Positions 4,974-12,132 of a stretch of DNA of 16,455 nucleotides are shown in pieces. This stretch comes from CAYNFH01 sp964396385 (GTDB lineage Bacteria > Armatimonadota > Chthonomonadetes > Chthonomonadales > CAJBBX01), in contig CAYNFH010000154.1 in the NCBI GenBank assembly GCA_964396385.1, forward strand, positions 1 through 16,455. The letters run 5' to 3'. The notes below the pieces were generated by a model, which was not told where the DNA came from, did not search any database, and saw only the letters and a list, made by a program, of their open reading frames with translations. The translations under genes and the position numbers were made by a program. Numbering within the stretch: the stretch's first letter is position 1; every line of letters begins with the position of its first letter.

Positions 4974-6233
4974 ATGAACAATACGCATACCGGTACGTTC
5001 CACCCCGAAGAGACAAAGAGAACACACACAAACTTTGCGAGCCTCAGCCTCTCTCCCCTCCTTCTCCGCGCCGTTGCATCGCAGGGGTACCTAACCCCCA
5101 CTCCCATCCAGACCGAGGCGATCCCACCCATCCTGGCAGGACGCGATCTCCTTGGCTGCGCGCAGACAGGGACCGGCAAGACGGCCGCGTTCGCGCTGCC
5201 CATCCTCCATCACCTGGCCCTCGCGGAGCCACAGAAGCCGCGCCGCGTCCGCGCCGTGGTGCTGGCGCCCACCCGGGAGCTGGCGCTGCAGATAGAGGAG
5301 GCATTCGCCGCCTACGGCCGCTGTACGGGACTGCGAGTCGCGGCGGTCTATGGCGGAGTGTCCCAGAACCCACAGGTGCAGGCGCTGCGGCGCGGGACGG
5401 ACATCCTGGTCGCCACACCGGGTCGCCTGCTGGACCTGATGCGACAGGGGTTCGTGAACCTTAGCAGCGTGCACGCCCTAGTCCTGGATGAGGCAGACCG
5501 CATGCTGGACATGGGCTTCATCCACGACGTCCGGCGGATCGTTGCCGCCGCGCCCCAGGGCCGGCAGACACTGCTGTTCTCCGCAACCATACCGGAGGAG
5601 ATCCGGCGCCTGGCCGCGGCCATTCTCAGCAACCCGGTGACCGTCCAAATCTCCCCGGAAGTTACGCGCGCGGAGAACATTGAGCAGACGGTTTACTACG
5701 TGGACAAGGACCGAAAGGCGGACCTGCTCTGCACGCTGCTCGATGAGCAGCCCATCACCCGCGCGCTGGTCTTCACGCGTACCAAGCACGGCGCGGACCG
5801 GCTGGTCCGCCGCCTCCAGAGAGAGGGCGTCGCCGCGGAAGCCATCCACGGCAACAAAGCACAGGCGGCCAGGCAGCGGGCCCTGGAGAGCTTCCGCTCG
5901 CGGGCCACTCCCGTGCTGGTCGCCACCGACGTGGCCGCACGCGGCCTGGACGTGGACGAGGTTTCGCACGTCTTCAACTACGACCTACCGCAGGAGCCGG
6001 AGACTTACGTACACCGCATCGGCCGTACGGCCCGGGCCGGAGCGTCCGGCGTCGCGCTCTCGTTCTGTGACTTCGACGAGCGGGCGCACCTCTTCGCCAT
6101 CGAGAAGCTGCTGCGCGAGCCGATCCCGGTTATGCGGGACGGGATCCGCGAAGTCGTGAAGCAGCCTGTGGCGGCACCCGCGGAGCCAAGACGGGGCGCC
6201 GCAGTTGTCTACAGGACCCGGCGCCGCCGGTAG
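4974..6233 (+). CDS. DEAD-box ATP-dependent RNA helicase (RhlE-like)
   Basis: A 419-aa helicase with all superfamily 2 motifs in order: Q motif (F21 ... TPTPIQ 41-46), I AQTGTGKT (63-70), Ia PTRELALQ (99-106), Ib TPGR (148-151), II DEAD (172-175), III SAT (203-205), IV ALVFTRTK (264-271), V ATDVAARGLD (317-326) and VI HRIGRTARAG (347-356). It unwinds short RNA duplexes or remodels RNP using ATP. The short basic tail (VVYRTRRRR) and compact size fit RhlE-type enzymes involved in rRNA or mRNA metabolism. The ATG at 4974 was chosen over GTG 4953 because a -10-like element lies between them. It is divergent from the four-Cys pair and ends in a clear terminator at 6262-6286. Confidence 0.96.
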   Translation: MNNTHTGTFHPEETKRTHTNFASLSLSPLLLRAVASQGYLTPTPIQTEAIPPILAGRDLLGCAQTGTGKTAAFALPILHHLALAEPQKPRRVRAVVLAPTRELALQIEEAFAAYGRCTGLRVAAVYGGVSQNPQVQALRRGTDILVATPGRLLDLMRQGFVNLSSVHALVLDEADRMLDMGFIHDVRRIVAAAPQGRQTLLFSATIPEEIRRLAAAILSNPVTVQISPEVTRAENIEQTVYYVDKDRKADLLCTLLDEQPITRALVFTRTKHGADRLVRRLQREGVAAEAIHGNKAQAARQRALESFRSRATPVLVATDVAARGLDVDEVSHVFNYDLPQEPETYVHRIGRTARAGASGVALSFCDFDERAHLFAIEKLLREPIPVMRDGIREVVKQPVAAPAEPRRGAAVVYRTRRRR

Positions 6234-6261
6234 ACCGCGCGGCCCCATAGACGGAAGAAAG

Positions 6262-6286
6262 GGCCGCCCAAACCGAGCGGCCTTTT
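6262..6286 (+). terminator. Rho-independent terminator of helicase gene
   Basis: GGCCGC (6262-6267) and GCGGCC (6277-6282) form a 6-bp GC stem with a 9-nt loop, directly followed by TTTT (6283-6286) and flanked upstream by AAAG. It lies 28 nt after the helicase stop. Confidence 0.85.
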
Positions 6287-6314
6287 CTGTGTGTAAACGA
6301 ACAGGAGTACTCAG

Positions 6315-6581
6315 ATGAAGAGAGCCGACAAGATCCGGATGGCCGAAGAGGCCGCTGCCAAAGCGCGACAGGAGGACGACCGCAACCCGGAGGCGCGCGA
6401 CGCCGCCCGACGGGAGTGGGCCCAGGTCCGGAAGGCGGCCCGAGAAGCCTTCCTGGCAAAGAAGGACTGGATGTCCATCCTCAACAACTTTCGTGATTCG
6501 GAGGGATTCTACACCGCCGAAGAACGCGCGAGGATGTGCAAGGAGTACGCAACCGAGCTCATTTCCAACGCATTGAAGTGA
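6315..6581 (+). CDS. Small charged hypothetical protein (88 aa)
   Basis: Not recognised. It is highly charged and predicted helical throughout, with an Ala/Arg/Glu-rich N-terminal half (AEEAAAKARQEDDRNPEARD) and a more ordered end (WMSILNNFRDSEGFYT ... MCKEYATELISNALK). There is no signal peptide or membrane segment. A good SD (AGGAG, 7 nt from the ATG) supports translation. It starts 28 nt after the helicase terminator, so it depends on readthrough or on a promoter hidden in the terminator region. It converges with the second prepilin gene. Confidence 0.75.
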   Translation: MKRADKIRMAEEAAAKARQEDDRNPEARDAARREWAQVRKAAREAFLAKKDWMSILNNFRDSEGFYTAEERARMCKEYATELISNALK

Positions 6582-6663
6582 TCGCGCCCTCGATTGTTGC
6601 CGAATGTGCGCGTGCCGCCGAAGCGATAGGTTGACCTGTGAACCGCGCGCTACGGTCGAGCCG

Positions 6664-7509
6664 CTAGAGGCCGAGACAGTCGACCCACGCACTGTTCCTG
6701 TAGTTGCCAATCTGATTCAGCCGGTTGCACGCGACCGTCGACTTGTCCGATATGAGCCGGGCACCGGCGGGCATGCCGGGCACCCACGCGTGACAGTCGG
6801 CGGGAGGCACCTTATTGAACTTGGCGTGCCCGTCGGCATAGACAATTTGTAATCCACCGAAATGGTGTGCGCCAAGCCTGCTGTTGAGGTTGTTGGCGCC
6901 CGTTGGCCACACGCCGGCGCGCGAAACGTTCCAGCGCGGGTGGAACGTGGCGTGCTGGGCGCGCCGGCAGGGTGACACGGCCATCTGAGCGGTCTGGGGC
7001 AGCGACCCCGGTGGTTCGTTAATGGCGCCCTCGCGGCCGCCATAGTTGTCGTTCTCTGCGAGCTCCACCGTGGAGGCCGGCTCGCCGACGTTTGCCAGAG
7101 GCTTGGGGGGAGAGTTGTCCCAGCCGCCCATTACGTCGGAATTGCTCAGCCAGCCAGTGACGACGCGAGTCACTTCCACGCCCGTGCAAGCGCCGCCCTG
7201 CTGGCCCCACCAGAAGCATGGCCGCACGGTATAGACGCCGGAATAGGAGGGACAGCGCCACACCTGGCCGTTCTTCATGTAGGGCTGGACGGTGACGTAG
7301 TAGATGCCCCAGTGATTGGACGGGTACATCTCATCGTAGTCCTGGACGTACATCATGACTGCGGTGCCCACCTGCTTCGCGTTGGAGAGGCAGGCGATCT
7401 GGCGCGCTTTGTCGCGCGCCTGGGCGAAGACCGGGAACAGGATAGCGGCCAGGATTGCGATGATGGCGATAACGACGAGGAGCTCGATCAGGGTAAATGC
7501 TTTCCTCAC
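6664..7509 (-). CDS. Type IV prepilin-like protein with H-X9-DG motif
   Basis: A 281-aa protein starting MRKA-FTLIELLVV: cleavage A4/F5 with E9 at +5, followed by the hydrophobic helix, LFPVFAQARDKARQ and the conserved C-LSNAKQVGTA-MMYVQDYDE segment. The C-terminal part carries the H-X9-DG signature (HFGGLQIVYADGHAKF), placing it in the large prepilin family of Armatimonadota and Planctomycetota. The GTG start at 7509 has AAAGGAG 10 nt upstream. The in-frame GTG at 7548 would lie only about 6 nt from the predicted transcription start, so it is less likely. No other pilus gene is nearby. An exported, peptidase-processed pseudopilin or minor pilin is the likely role. Confidence 0.93.
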   Translation of the reverse strand: MRKAFTLIELLVVIAIIAILAAILFPVFAQARDKARQIACLSNAKQVGTAVMMYVQDYDEMYPSNHWGIYYVTVQPYMKNGQVWRCPSYSGVYTVRPCFWWGQQGGACTGVEVTRVVTGWLSNSDVMGGWDNSPPKPLANVGEPASTVELAENDNYGGREGAINEPPGSLPQTAQMAVSPCRRAQHATFHPRWNVSRAGVWPTGANNLNSRLGAHHFGGLQIVYADGHAKFNKVPPADCHAWVPGMPAGARLISDKSTVACNRLNQIGNYRNSAWVDCLGL

Positions 7510-7560
7510 GACGGGGTGTCTCCTTTCGGGAAGGTAGAGCAGCTTCACAGGGATACGGGT

Positions 7561-7589
7561 ACGTTATCACGGGGCCGCCGGAATGTCAA
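7561..7589 (-). promoter_or_regulatory. Sigma-70-type promoter of second prepilin gene
   Basis: On the minus strand, TTGACA (7589-7584, perfect -35), a 17-bp spacer and TAACGT (7566-7561, weaker -10). The predicted transcript start near 7554 gives a leader of about 45 nt to the GTG at 7509 and contains its SD. Confidence 0.6.
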
Positions 7590-7687
7590 TATGCGAATTG
7601 CGCAATCTTGCCCGCTCTTGCGCCGTCCACTTGCCGGTTTGTTCCAAATCCCGCACTGCAGGTTAAGCAGGCATTCAATTCGTAGCC

Positions 7688-7693
7688 TACAAT
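7688..7693 (+). promoter_or_regulatory. Possible -10 box of AraC-type regulator gene
   Basis: TACAAT matches the -10 consensus in 5 of 6 positions and lies 56 bp before the ATG at 7750. The -35 region is poor (TTAAGC at a 19-bp spacing). Confidence 0.35.
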
Positions 7694-7749
7694 TTCTGTG
7701 GCCGTAACGGAGCCTGGAATCTGAGCTCACGGGAGAATCCGCCAGGAAG

Positions 7750-8664
7750 ATGAGGACCGGAACACACGACGTGTACCTGGCCGGGGTGACCCGGGCGGTG
7801 GAACACGTGTTCGACCACCTCGACGACGAAGTCAGTCCGCAAGTGGTCGCGCAGGAGGCGTGCTTCTCCATCTTCCACTTCCACCGGATCTTCCGGGGGA
7901 TGATGGGGGAGTCGATCTGTGACTTCATAAAGCGGATCCGGCTGGAGCGCGCCGCCTGGCGGCTGATCCAGGGTGCGTCCGTGACGGACACGGCGTTCGA
8001 CGCCGGTTTCGGAAGCCACGCAGCGTTCACGCGGGCGTTCCACGAGCGGTTCGGCTCGTCGCCCAGTGAGTTCCGCGGCCGGCACATTCAGGTTTTCGAG
8101 CTTCAGAATCCCACCGGTCTGCATTATGACCCGCAGGGGCGGCCTCCCATCGTGCGGCCACTCAAAGGAGACCAGATGATGGACGTCGAGATCCGCACAC
8201 AGCCCGCCATACGCACCGCCGCCCTGGACCACAGGGGACCGTACTGGCAGATCGGGCAGGCATTTGCCGAGTTGTGCCGATGGGCGGAGGCGGCAGGCGT
8301 GCCGCTGCGAGAGGGCGGAGCCATCCGCCCGCGGTCGCTGTACGGCATCTATTACGACTGCCCGGACGAGTCCCCGGCCGCCGAACTCCGGTCGGACGCT
8401 TGTGTTGCCATCCCGGACGATTTCGCGATTGCGGAGGGCCCGGTCCGTGAGGTCGTGATCCCGGCCGGCACCTACGCGGTGGCCACCTATGTAGGACCGT
8501 ACTCCGGGATGGGCGACGGATGGGCGCGGTTCATGGGCCAGTTCCTGCCGCAGACGGGACGGGAGCCGGGCGAGGGCTTCAACTTTGAGTGCTATGTGGA
8601 TGACTGTGATGTCGCGCCGGTAGATCAGCTCCGGACGGAGCTGTGCGTGCCAGTCCAGGCATAG
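7750..8664 (+). CDS. AraC-family regulator with GyrI-like effector domain
   Basis: A 304-aa transcription factor of the Rob/SoxS-like class. An N-terminal AraC DNA-binding domain (about 11-112) has two helix-turn-helix units: VVAQEACFSIFHFHRIFRGM, and TDTAFDAGFGSHAAFTRAFH followed by FGSSPSEFR. The C-terminal half (about 145-304) is a GyrI-like effector-binding domain, starting VEIRTQPAIRTAALDHRGPYWQIG and containing VVIPAGTYAVATYVGPYSGM. This domain binds small amphipathic molecules in relatives such as Rob and BmrR. The regulator probably senses a toxic or lipophilic compound. No transporter gene is adjacent to suggest its target. The following coiled-coil gene lies 58 nt downstream on the same strand. 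Confidence 0.95.
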   Translation: MRTGTHDVYLAGVTRAVEHVFDHLDDEVSPQVVAQEACFSIFHFHRIFRGMMGESICDFIKRIRLERAAWRLIQGASVTDTAFDAGFGSHAAFTRAFHERFGSSPSEFRGRHIQVFELQNPTGLHYDPQGRPPIVRPLKGDQMMDVEIRTQPAIRTAALDHRGPYWQIGQAFAELCRWAEAAGVPLREGGAIRPRSLYGIYYDCPDESPAAELRSDACVAIPDDFAIAEGPVREVVIPAGTYAVATYVGPYSGMGDGWARFMGQFLPQTGREPGEGFNFECYVDDCDVAPVDQLRTELCVPVQA

Positions 8665-8722
8665 TCGTCCCGACCCTGTTGTCGCACGGAGGAAAGGCTG
8701 CTTCCGGCCGGGAAGTCTACCC

Positions 8723-9226
8723 ATGCCGCAGGCGAACCTGTTGCCGTTGCGCGTGGGGACCGAGATGGACTTTCTGGAGACGATACGGGCGCACAAGCGA
8801 GAAGGAGAGCGGGAGTGGGCGCGGCAGCAGGAGGAGCAGCGGCAGCGCCAGGAGGCTGAAGCCGCTCGGCTGCGGGCCGAGGAGGAGCAGCGGAGGCGCG
8901 CGGAGGAACAGAAGCACCAGGCGAAGGCGCAGGAGGTGTACGCGATGGTTCCGGGGCTAGTTCGCGACGCGGCGGCGCGGGGGTTGGCTGCTGCGGTGCT
9001 GCCGGACAGCTTTGTGGAGGACCGGGCGCCGGCCAATGAGCGGTCCTGCTGCGTCACCCTGAACCGCCGGACCTGCTACTTGAAAGGGTGGCTGATCCCG
9101 TTCTATGAGATCTGCCAGCGGGACCGCATTCCGCTTACGCTGGTGACGGAGCAGGTGGACGTGGGGCTGAAGAGCATTGTGCGGCGCAGCTTCCATCTGC
9201 TGGCGGTGGACCTGAAGCAGTTGTAA
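8723..9226 (+). CDS. Coiled-coil hypothetical protein (167 aa)
   Basis: Not recognised. Residues about 22-72 form a long, very charged helix rich in Glu, Gln, Arg and Ala (QQEEQRQRQEAEAARLRAEE), predicted as a coiled coil. The C-terminal 95 residues look globular and contain a Cys pair (SCC) plus C118 and C131, ending in RSFHLLAVDLKQL. There is no signal peptide. The ATG at 8723 has GGAAG 7 nt upstream; the in-frame ATG at 8765 (MDFLETIRAHK) is an alternative. It lies downstream of the AraC-type gene and converges with the OMPDC-family gene, with the fourth repeat copy between them. Confidence 0.72.
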   Translation: MPQANLLPLRVGTEMDFLETIRAHKREGEREWARQQEEQRQRQEAEAARLRAEEEQRRRAEEQKHQAKAQEVYAMVPGLVRDAAARGLAAAVLPDSFVEDRAPANERSCCVTLNRRTCYLKGWLIPFYEICQRDRIPLTLVTEQVDVGLKSIVRRSFHLLAVDLKQL

Positions 9227-9236
9227 GTAGGGCGCG

Positions 9237-9348
9237 ACAGAGTACGCGTTGTCAGCGTAAAGCAGATCCCTCGCTAGGCGGGCGGTCGCGCTGCGCCAGC
9301 TCGCGCGACTAAGCGGTAGCCCGCCCGGGATGCAGGTTGGTACGCTGC
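9237..9348. repeat. Fourth, expanded copy of the hairpin repeat
   Basis: It begins ACAGAGTAC (9237-9245), with AAAGCAGATCCCTCGC at the same 22-nt offset as copies 2 and 3 of the array, and ends GGGATG plus a tail (9333-9348) matching copy 3 in 12 of 16 bases. Between the ATCCC and GGGAT arms about 50 bp replace the short loop and form two nested inverted repeats: GGCGGGC (9277-9283) / GCCCGCC (9319-9325), and inside it GTCGCGC (9285-9291) / GCGCGAC (9303-9309). It lies between convergent genes and could act as a barrier or terminator, though no T-run follows. Confidence 0.75.
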
Positions 9349-9357
9349 CCTTCACTT

Positions 9358-10146
9358 TCATTGAGCCTGGTGACCGCGGGGGTCCGCGGAGCGGACCTCT
9401 TGGATGAAGGTACGGAGCTGGTCCGTTACTCGGCGGCGGTCCTCGGCGTTGTGGAGCTCCACGGAAAAGGCGGTGATCTGGTCGTAGCGCCTTGGACCGA
9501 CGGGGGCGGCGCCGAGGTTCATGCTGATCACGATCTCTGTGATTCCGAAGCCGGGCAGCTCCCTTGCCTGAGCGAGCGTGAGGCCGCCCACCACCTGGAT
9601 GGGGATGCCGAGATTCGCCTGGGCAACTGCCTCTGCCCACCGCAGCAGCACTCCATCCTCCACCATGCGGAGATTGGCGGTGCGCTCGTCGTAGCCGAGA
9701 TGAAGTACCACGTAATGGGCGCCGAGGTCGCGGGCACGCCGGGCCGCCCGCACCTGCCCCTCCACGTCCAGCCCTTCCGGCCCGCCGCATCCCATGGTGT
9801 CTACCATCGCGGCACAGCCCGGAAAACTCTCGGCTGCCTTCACGGCATCCCGAATAGTGGCGTCGCTGGCGCATGCCATCACGGTCGCCTTAGAGGCTCC
9901 TAGCTCGAACATCATACCTACCTCGGAGCCTCCGCCGTCCGTACACTTGATATCCGCTACGATGGGGTGTTCGGGGAACTGGCGTTTCAGAGCGGGTAAC
10001 GCTTTGAGGGCTCCCTCGCTCAGGATAAGCACCGTACCGGCCTCCAGTACGTCCACGCCGGACGCTACTCCGACAGTGGCTAGCTCCACCGCATGGTCCA
10101 GCCGCCGCTGATCCAGCGAAAGCTGGAAGGTGATAGGTTTCGTCAT
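9358..10146 (-). CDS. OMP decarboxylase superfamily enzyme, hexulose-6-phosphate synthase-like
   Basis: A 262-aa TIM-barrel protein of the orotidine-5'-phosphate decarboxylase superfamily, closest in look to 3-hexulose-6-phosphate synthase and 3-keto-L-gulonate-6-phosphate decarboxylase. Diagnostic residues are E35 (VDVLEAGT), the D-x-K-x-x-D catalytic motif D65/K67/D70 (ADIKCTD), FELGASKATVMACASDATI after it, and the phosphate-binding VVGGLT (185-190). These enzymes use Mg2+ and an enediolate intermediate on sugar phosphates. About 262 aa is longer than the usual 210-220; the extra part is mostly C-terminal. AGGAG 3-4 nt before the ATG at 10146 decides the start over an upstream in-frame codon. 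No isomerase gene (hxlB) is nearby, so the substrate is uncertain. Confidence 0.85.
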   Translation of the reverse strand: MTKPITFQLSLDQRRLDHAVELATVGVASGVDVLEAGTVLILSEGALKALPALKRQFPEHPIVADIKCTDGGGSEVGMMFELGASKATVMACASDATIRDAVKAAESFPGCAAMVDTMGCGGPEGLDVEGQVRAARRARDLGAHYVVLHLGYDERTANLRMVEDGVLLRWAEAVAQANLGIPIQVVGGLTLAQARELPGFGITEIVISMNLGAAPVGPRRYDQITAFSVELHNAEDRRRVTDQLRTFIQEVRSADPRGHQAQ

Positions 10147-10325
10147 GAACTCCTCTTGGGAGCTACTGCGCGCACGTTGCTTCAGAGAAGCTCGGCTTCC
10201 CGGCCGCTCAGACCAGTGGCGCGGCCAGGCCCCCCTCGCGCCCCAACAGCTTGTCACCGATTAGCTGAACTGTTTGTGCTTGGCTCAGTAACTGACTGCT
10301 CAAACTTCCGCAAGGTAGGGGATGG

Positions 10326-10349
10326 GTCCTGCTCCTTTTCGGGCAGGAC
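10326..10349 (+). promoter_or_regulatory. Hairpin upstream of exported Cys/His protein gene
   Basis: Perfect 7-bp inverted repeat GTCCTGC (10326-10332) / GCAGGAC (10343-10349) with a 10-nt loop, 62 bp before the ATG at 10412. No T-run follows, so it is not a terminator. It could be a leader hairpin or an operator. The rest of the divergent region 10147-10411 shows no convincing promoter. Confidence 0.3.
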
Positions 10350-10411
10350 GGTATAGGGTGAGGGGCGAATGCGTTCGGAAGAGCGCTCTATCACTGCAGG
10401 GAGGAACGATC

Positions 10412-10942
10412 ATGATAAGGCGAGACGCTACGGTAGTCGCCATGCTCTTGGCAGTGGCGGCGGGGGCAACGGCATTTGGGTTGGTGCAGCGGGGGATACT
10501 TCACCCGGAGATGAGCCCGAATCAGGGCTCCTATTCACAGCCGCAGGGAACCATAGGGGCGACGCCATCCGCGCCGTGGACCGGAACAACGGTGGAGGCC
10601 TCAGTCAACGGCCACCCGAATGTCGGCAGGCAGGTCTCTGAAGTCGGGGAGATCATCGACTATTCATGCTACATGCAACTAGGCAAACACGGGGCCAAGC
10701 ACCGGGATTGTGGGATTAAGTGTGTGCAGAATGGCGAGCCCATCGGGTTGCTCACCCGGAGCGGTGGCATCTTCATTTTGATGCCGGAGGAGCACCATCC
10801 ACGCAGGGATGGCCAAACAAACTTCACCGCATCCGTGGGTGAGCACATGGGCGATATCGTGCGGGTCACGGGCACCGAGACGGAGGTGGGCCGGCAGCGC
10901 GCTATCTTTGTGCAGGGGTTTACCGCCCCGCTGCAACCGTGA
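10412..10942 (+). CDS. Exported protein with CYM...H..C...C motif
   Basis: A 176-aa protein with an N-terminal signal or anchor (MIRRDATVVAMLLAVAAGATAFG). After a low-complexity Pro/Gly/Thr linker comes a compact domain: GEIIDYSCYMQLGKHGAKHRDCGIKC, then GEPIGLLTRSGGIFILMPEEHH, then VGEHMGDIVRVTGTETEVGRQRAIFV. The D-x-x-C-Y ... G-x-x-H-x-x-C-x-x-x-C arrangement looks like a metal or heme site or a disulfide pair, and the beta-rich tail resembles an OB-fold. I recall similar exported proteins of unknown function in other environmental bacteria, but assign no name. The ATG at 10412 has GGGAGG 7 nt upstream. It is followed after 31 nt by an SDR gene, probably the same operon. Confidence 0.8.
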   Translation: MIRRDATVVAMLLAVAAGATAFGLVQRGILHPEMSPNQGSYSQPQGTIGATPSAPWTGTTVEASVNGHPNVGRQVSEVGEIIDYSCYMQLGKHGAKHRDCGIKCVQNGEPIGLLTRSGGIFILMPEEHHPRRDGQTNFTASVGEHMGDIVRVTGTETEVGRQRAIFVQGFTAPLQP

Positions 10943-10973
10943 CGGCGAGAAGGCGAGCCGGCAAAGGAGCGAA

Positions 10974-11981
10974 ATGGGACTGAAGGTCCTCTTTATTGGC
11001 GGTACGGGAATCATTAGCTCCGCCTGCTCCGCGTTGGCGGTGGAGCGGGGGCTTGACCTGTATCTGCTGAACCGGGGCAGCACCAGCACGCGGCCAGTGC
11101 CGGAAGGCGCTACCGTGCTGCGGGGCGACATCCGCGACCTCTCCTCGGCACAGTCCGCCCTGGAGGGGCGTTCCTTCGATGCGGTGGTGGACTGGATCGC
11201 GTTCAGTCCGGAGCACGTGGAGGCAGACATCGAGCTGTTCCGCGGGCGCACCGGCCAGTACATCTTCATCAGCTCCGCGTCGGCCTATCAAACTCCGCCG
11301 GCAAGTCTGCCGGTAACGGAGTCCACGCCGCTGTACAACCCCGTCTGGGCCTACTCGCGCGCCAAGATCGCGTGTGAGGAGAGGCTCATGCAAGCGTATC
11401 GGGAGGGCTTCCCGTCCGTGATTGTGCGGCCGTCGCACACATACGACCGGACCCTCCTTCCGATGCACGGGGGATACACCGTCGTCGACAGGATGCGGCG
11501 CGGCAGGCCGGTGGTCGTGCACGGTGACGGCTCGTCCTTGTGGACGATGACGCACCATCGCGATTTTGCCAAGGGGCTTGTGGGGCTGCTGGGGAACCCC
11601 AGAACCCTGGGCGAGGCTTTCCACATTACGTCAGACGAGGTGGTGACGTGGGACGCCATTCACCGCATCTTTGCCACGGCCGCCGGTGCCCCTGAGCCCC
11701 AGCTTGTGCACGTGCCGTCCGATGTAATCGCCGCCTACGACCAGCGCTGGGGCGACAGCCTGCTCGGAGACAAGACCCACAGCATGGTGTTCGACAACAG
11801 CAAGATCAAGCGGTTCGTACCAGACTACCAGGCGACCATCCCGCTCGCGCTTGGCGCGCGGGAGGTGGTGGAGTGGTACGACGCGGACCCGGCGCGTCGG
11901 TCTGTGAACGAAGGCGTGGACAAATTGATAGACGAGATCATCTCCGCTCAGCAGCGGGCGCTGCCCGCTCACGCCGCTTGA
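10974..11981 (+). CDS. Extended SDR: NAD-dependent epimerase/dehydratase family
   Basis: A 335-aa extended short-chain dehydrogenase/reductase. The N-terminal Rossmann motif is VLFIGGTGIISSAC (GGTGxIS at 9-15). LYLLNRG follows strand 2 and GDIRD marks the adenine-side loop. The catalytic site has SSASAY (about 100-105) and Y127-x3-K131 (YSRAK). The C-terminal half has the IVRPSHTYD and FHITSDEVVTWD segments typical of nucleotide-sugar epimerase/dehydratase and CSP41-like proteins. The exact substrate cannot be told from sequence. The start ATG has AAAGGAG 4 nt upstream, while longer upstream reading runs into the previous gene in another frame. It follows the exported Cys/His gene and precedes the micro-ORF. 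Confidence 0.92.
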   Translation: MGLKVLFIGGTGIISSACSALAVERGLDLYLLNRGSTSTRPVPEGATVLRGDIRDLSSAQSALEGRSFDAVVDWIAFSPEHVEADIELFRGRTGQYIFISSASAYQTPPASLPVTESTPLYNPVWAYSRAKIACEERLMQAYREGFPSVIVRPSHTYDRTLLPMHGGYTVVDRMRRGRPVVVHGDGSSLWTMTHHRDFAKGLVGLLGNPRTLGEAFHITSDEVVTWDAIHRIFATAAGAPEPQLVHVPSDVIAAYDQRWGDSLLGDKTHSMVFDNSKIKRFVPDYQATIPLALGAREVVEWYDADPARRSVNEGVDKLIDEIISAQQRALPAHAA

Positions 11982-12000
11982 ATTGGCTCACATAGCGCGC

Positions 12001-12132
12001 ATGGCGCAGAGTCCCAAGAAGCCATTCAATTCGTCCCACGCGAAGTCAGCCGCGATCACGGTTCTATACTTCCTTGCCGCGCGACTGGGCTTGCTGCCGG
12101 CGTTCCGGTACAAGAACGTCTCGCCGGTATGA
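12001..12132 (+). CDS. Micro-ORF (43 aa) overlapping the next gene
   Basis: Encodes MAQSPKKPFNSSHAKSAA followed by ITVLYFLAARLGLLPAFRYK and NVSPV: a basic N-terminus and one hydrophobic stretch (about 18-35). Codons show G/C preference at third positions like the neighbours. Its stop overlaps the start of the next gene as ATGA, a common sign of translational coupling. No clear SD is seen; a TTG at 11983 is an alternative start. It could be a small membrane protein or a leader peptide. Function unknown. Confidence 0.45.
   Translation: MAQSPKKPFNSSHAKSAAITVLYFLAARLGLLPAFRYKNVSPV

Noticed and set aside
5985..6710. Minus-strand open frame of 241 codons
   Set aside because: Antisense to the helicase end and the 88-aa gene; crosses the helicase terminator; no motif.
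7510..7548. Longer N-terminus of the second prepilin (GTG at 7548)
   Set aside because: Predicted transcription start near 7554 leaves no room for an SD; AAAGGAG before GTG 7509 and the typical MRKAFTLIE start favour the shorter form.
7687..9057. Minus-strand open frame of 456 codons
   Set aside because: Antisense to the AraC-type regulator, whose domains are unmistakable; composition is low-complexity Arg/Ser.
8957..9874. Minus-strand open frame of 305 codons
   Set aside because: Runs antisense through the coiled-coil gene, the repeat, and out of frame through the OMPDC-family gene; Arg/Gly/Pro-rich shadow of GC-rich DNA.
10326..10349. Terminator for a gene upstream of 10412
   Set aside because: Perfect stem but no T-run, and the genes on both sides diverge, so nothing needs terminating here.
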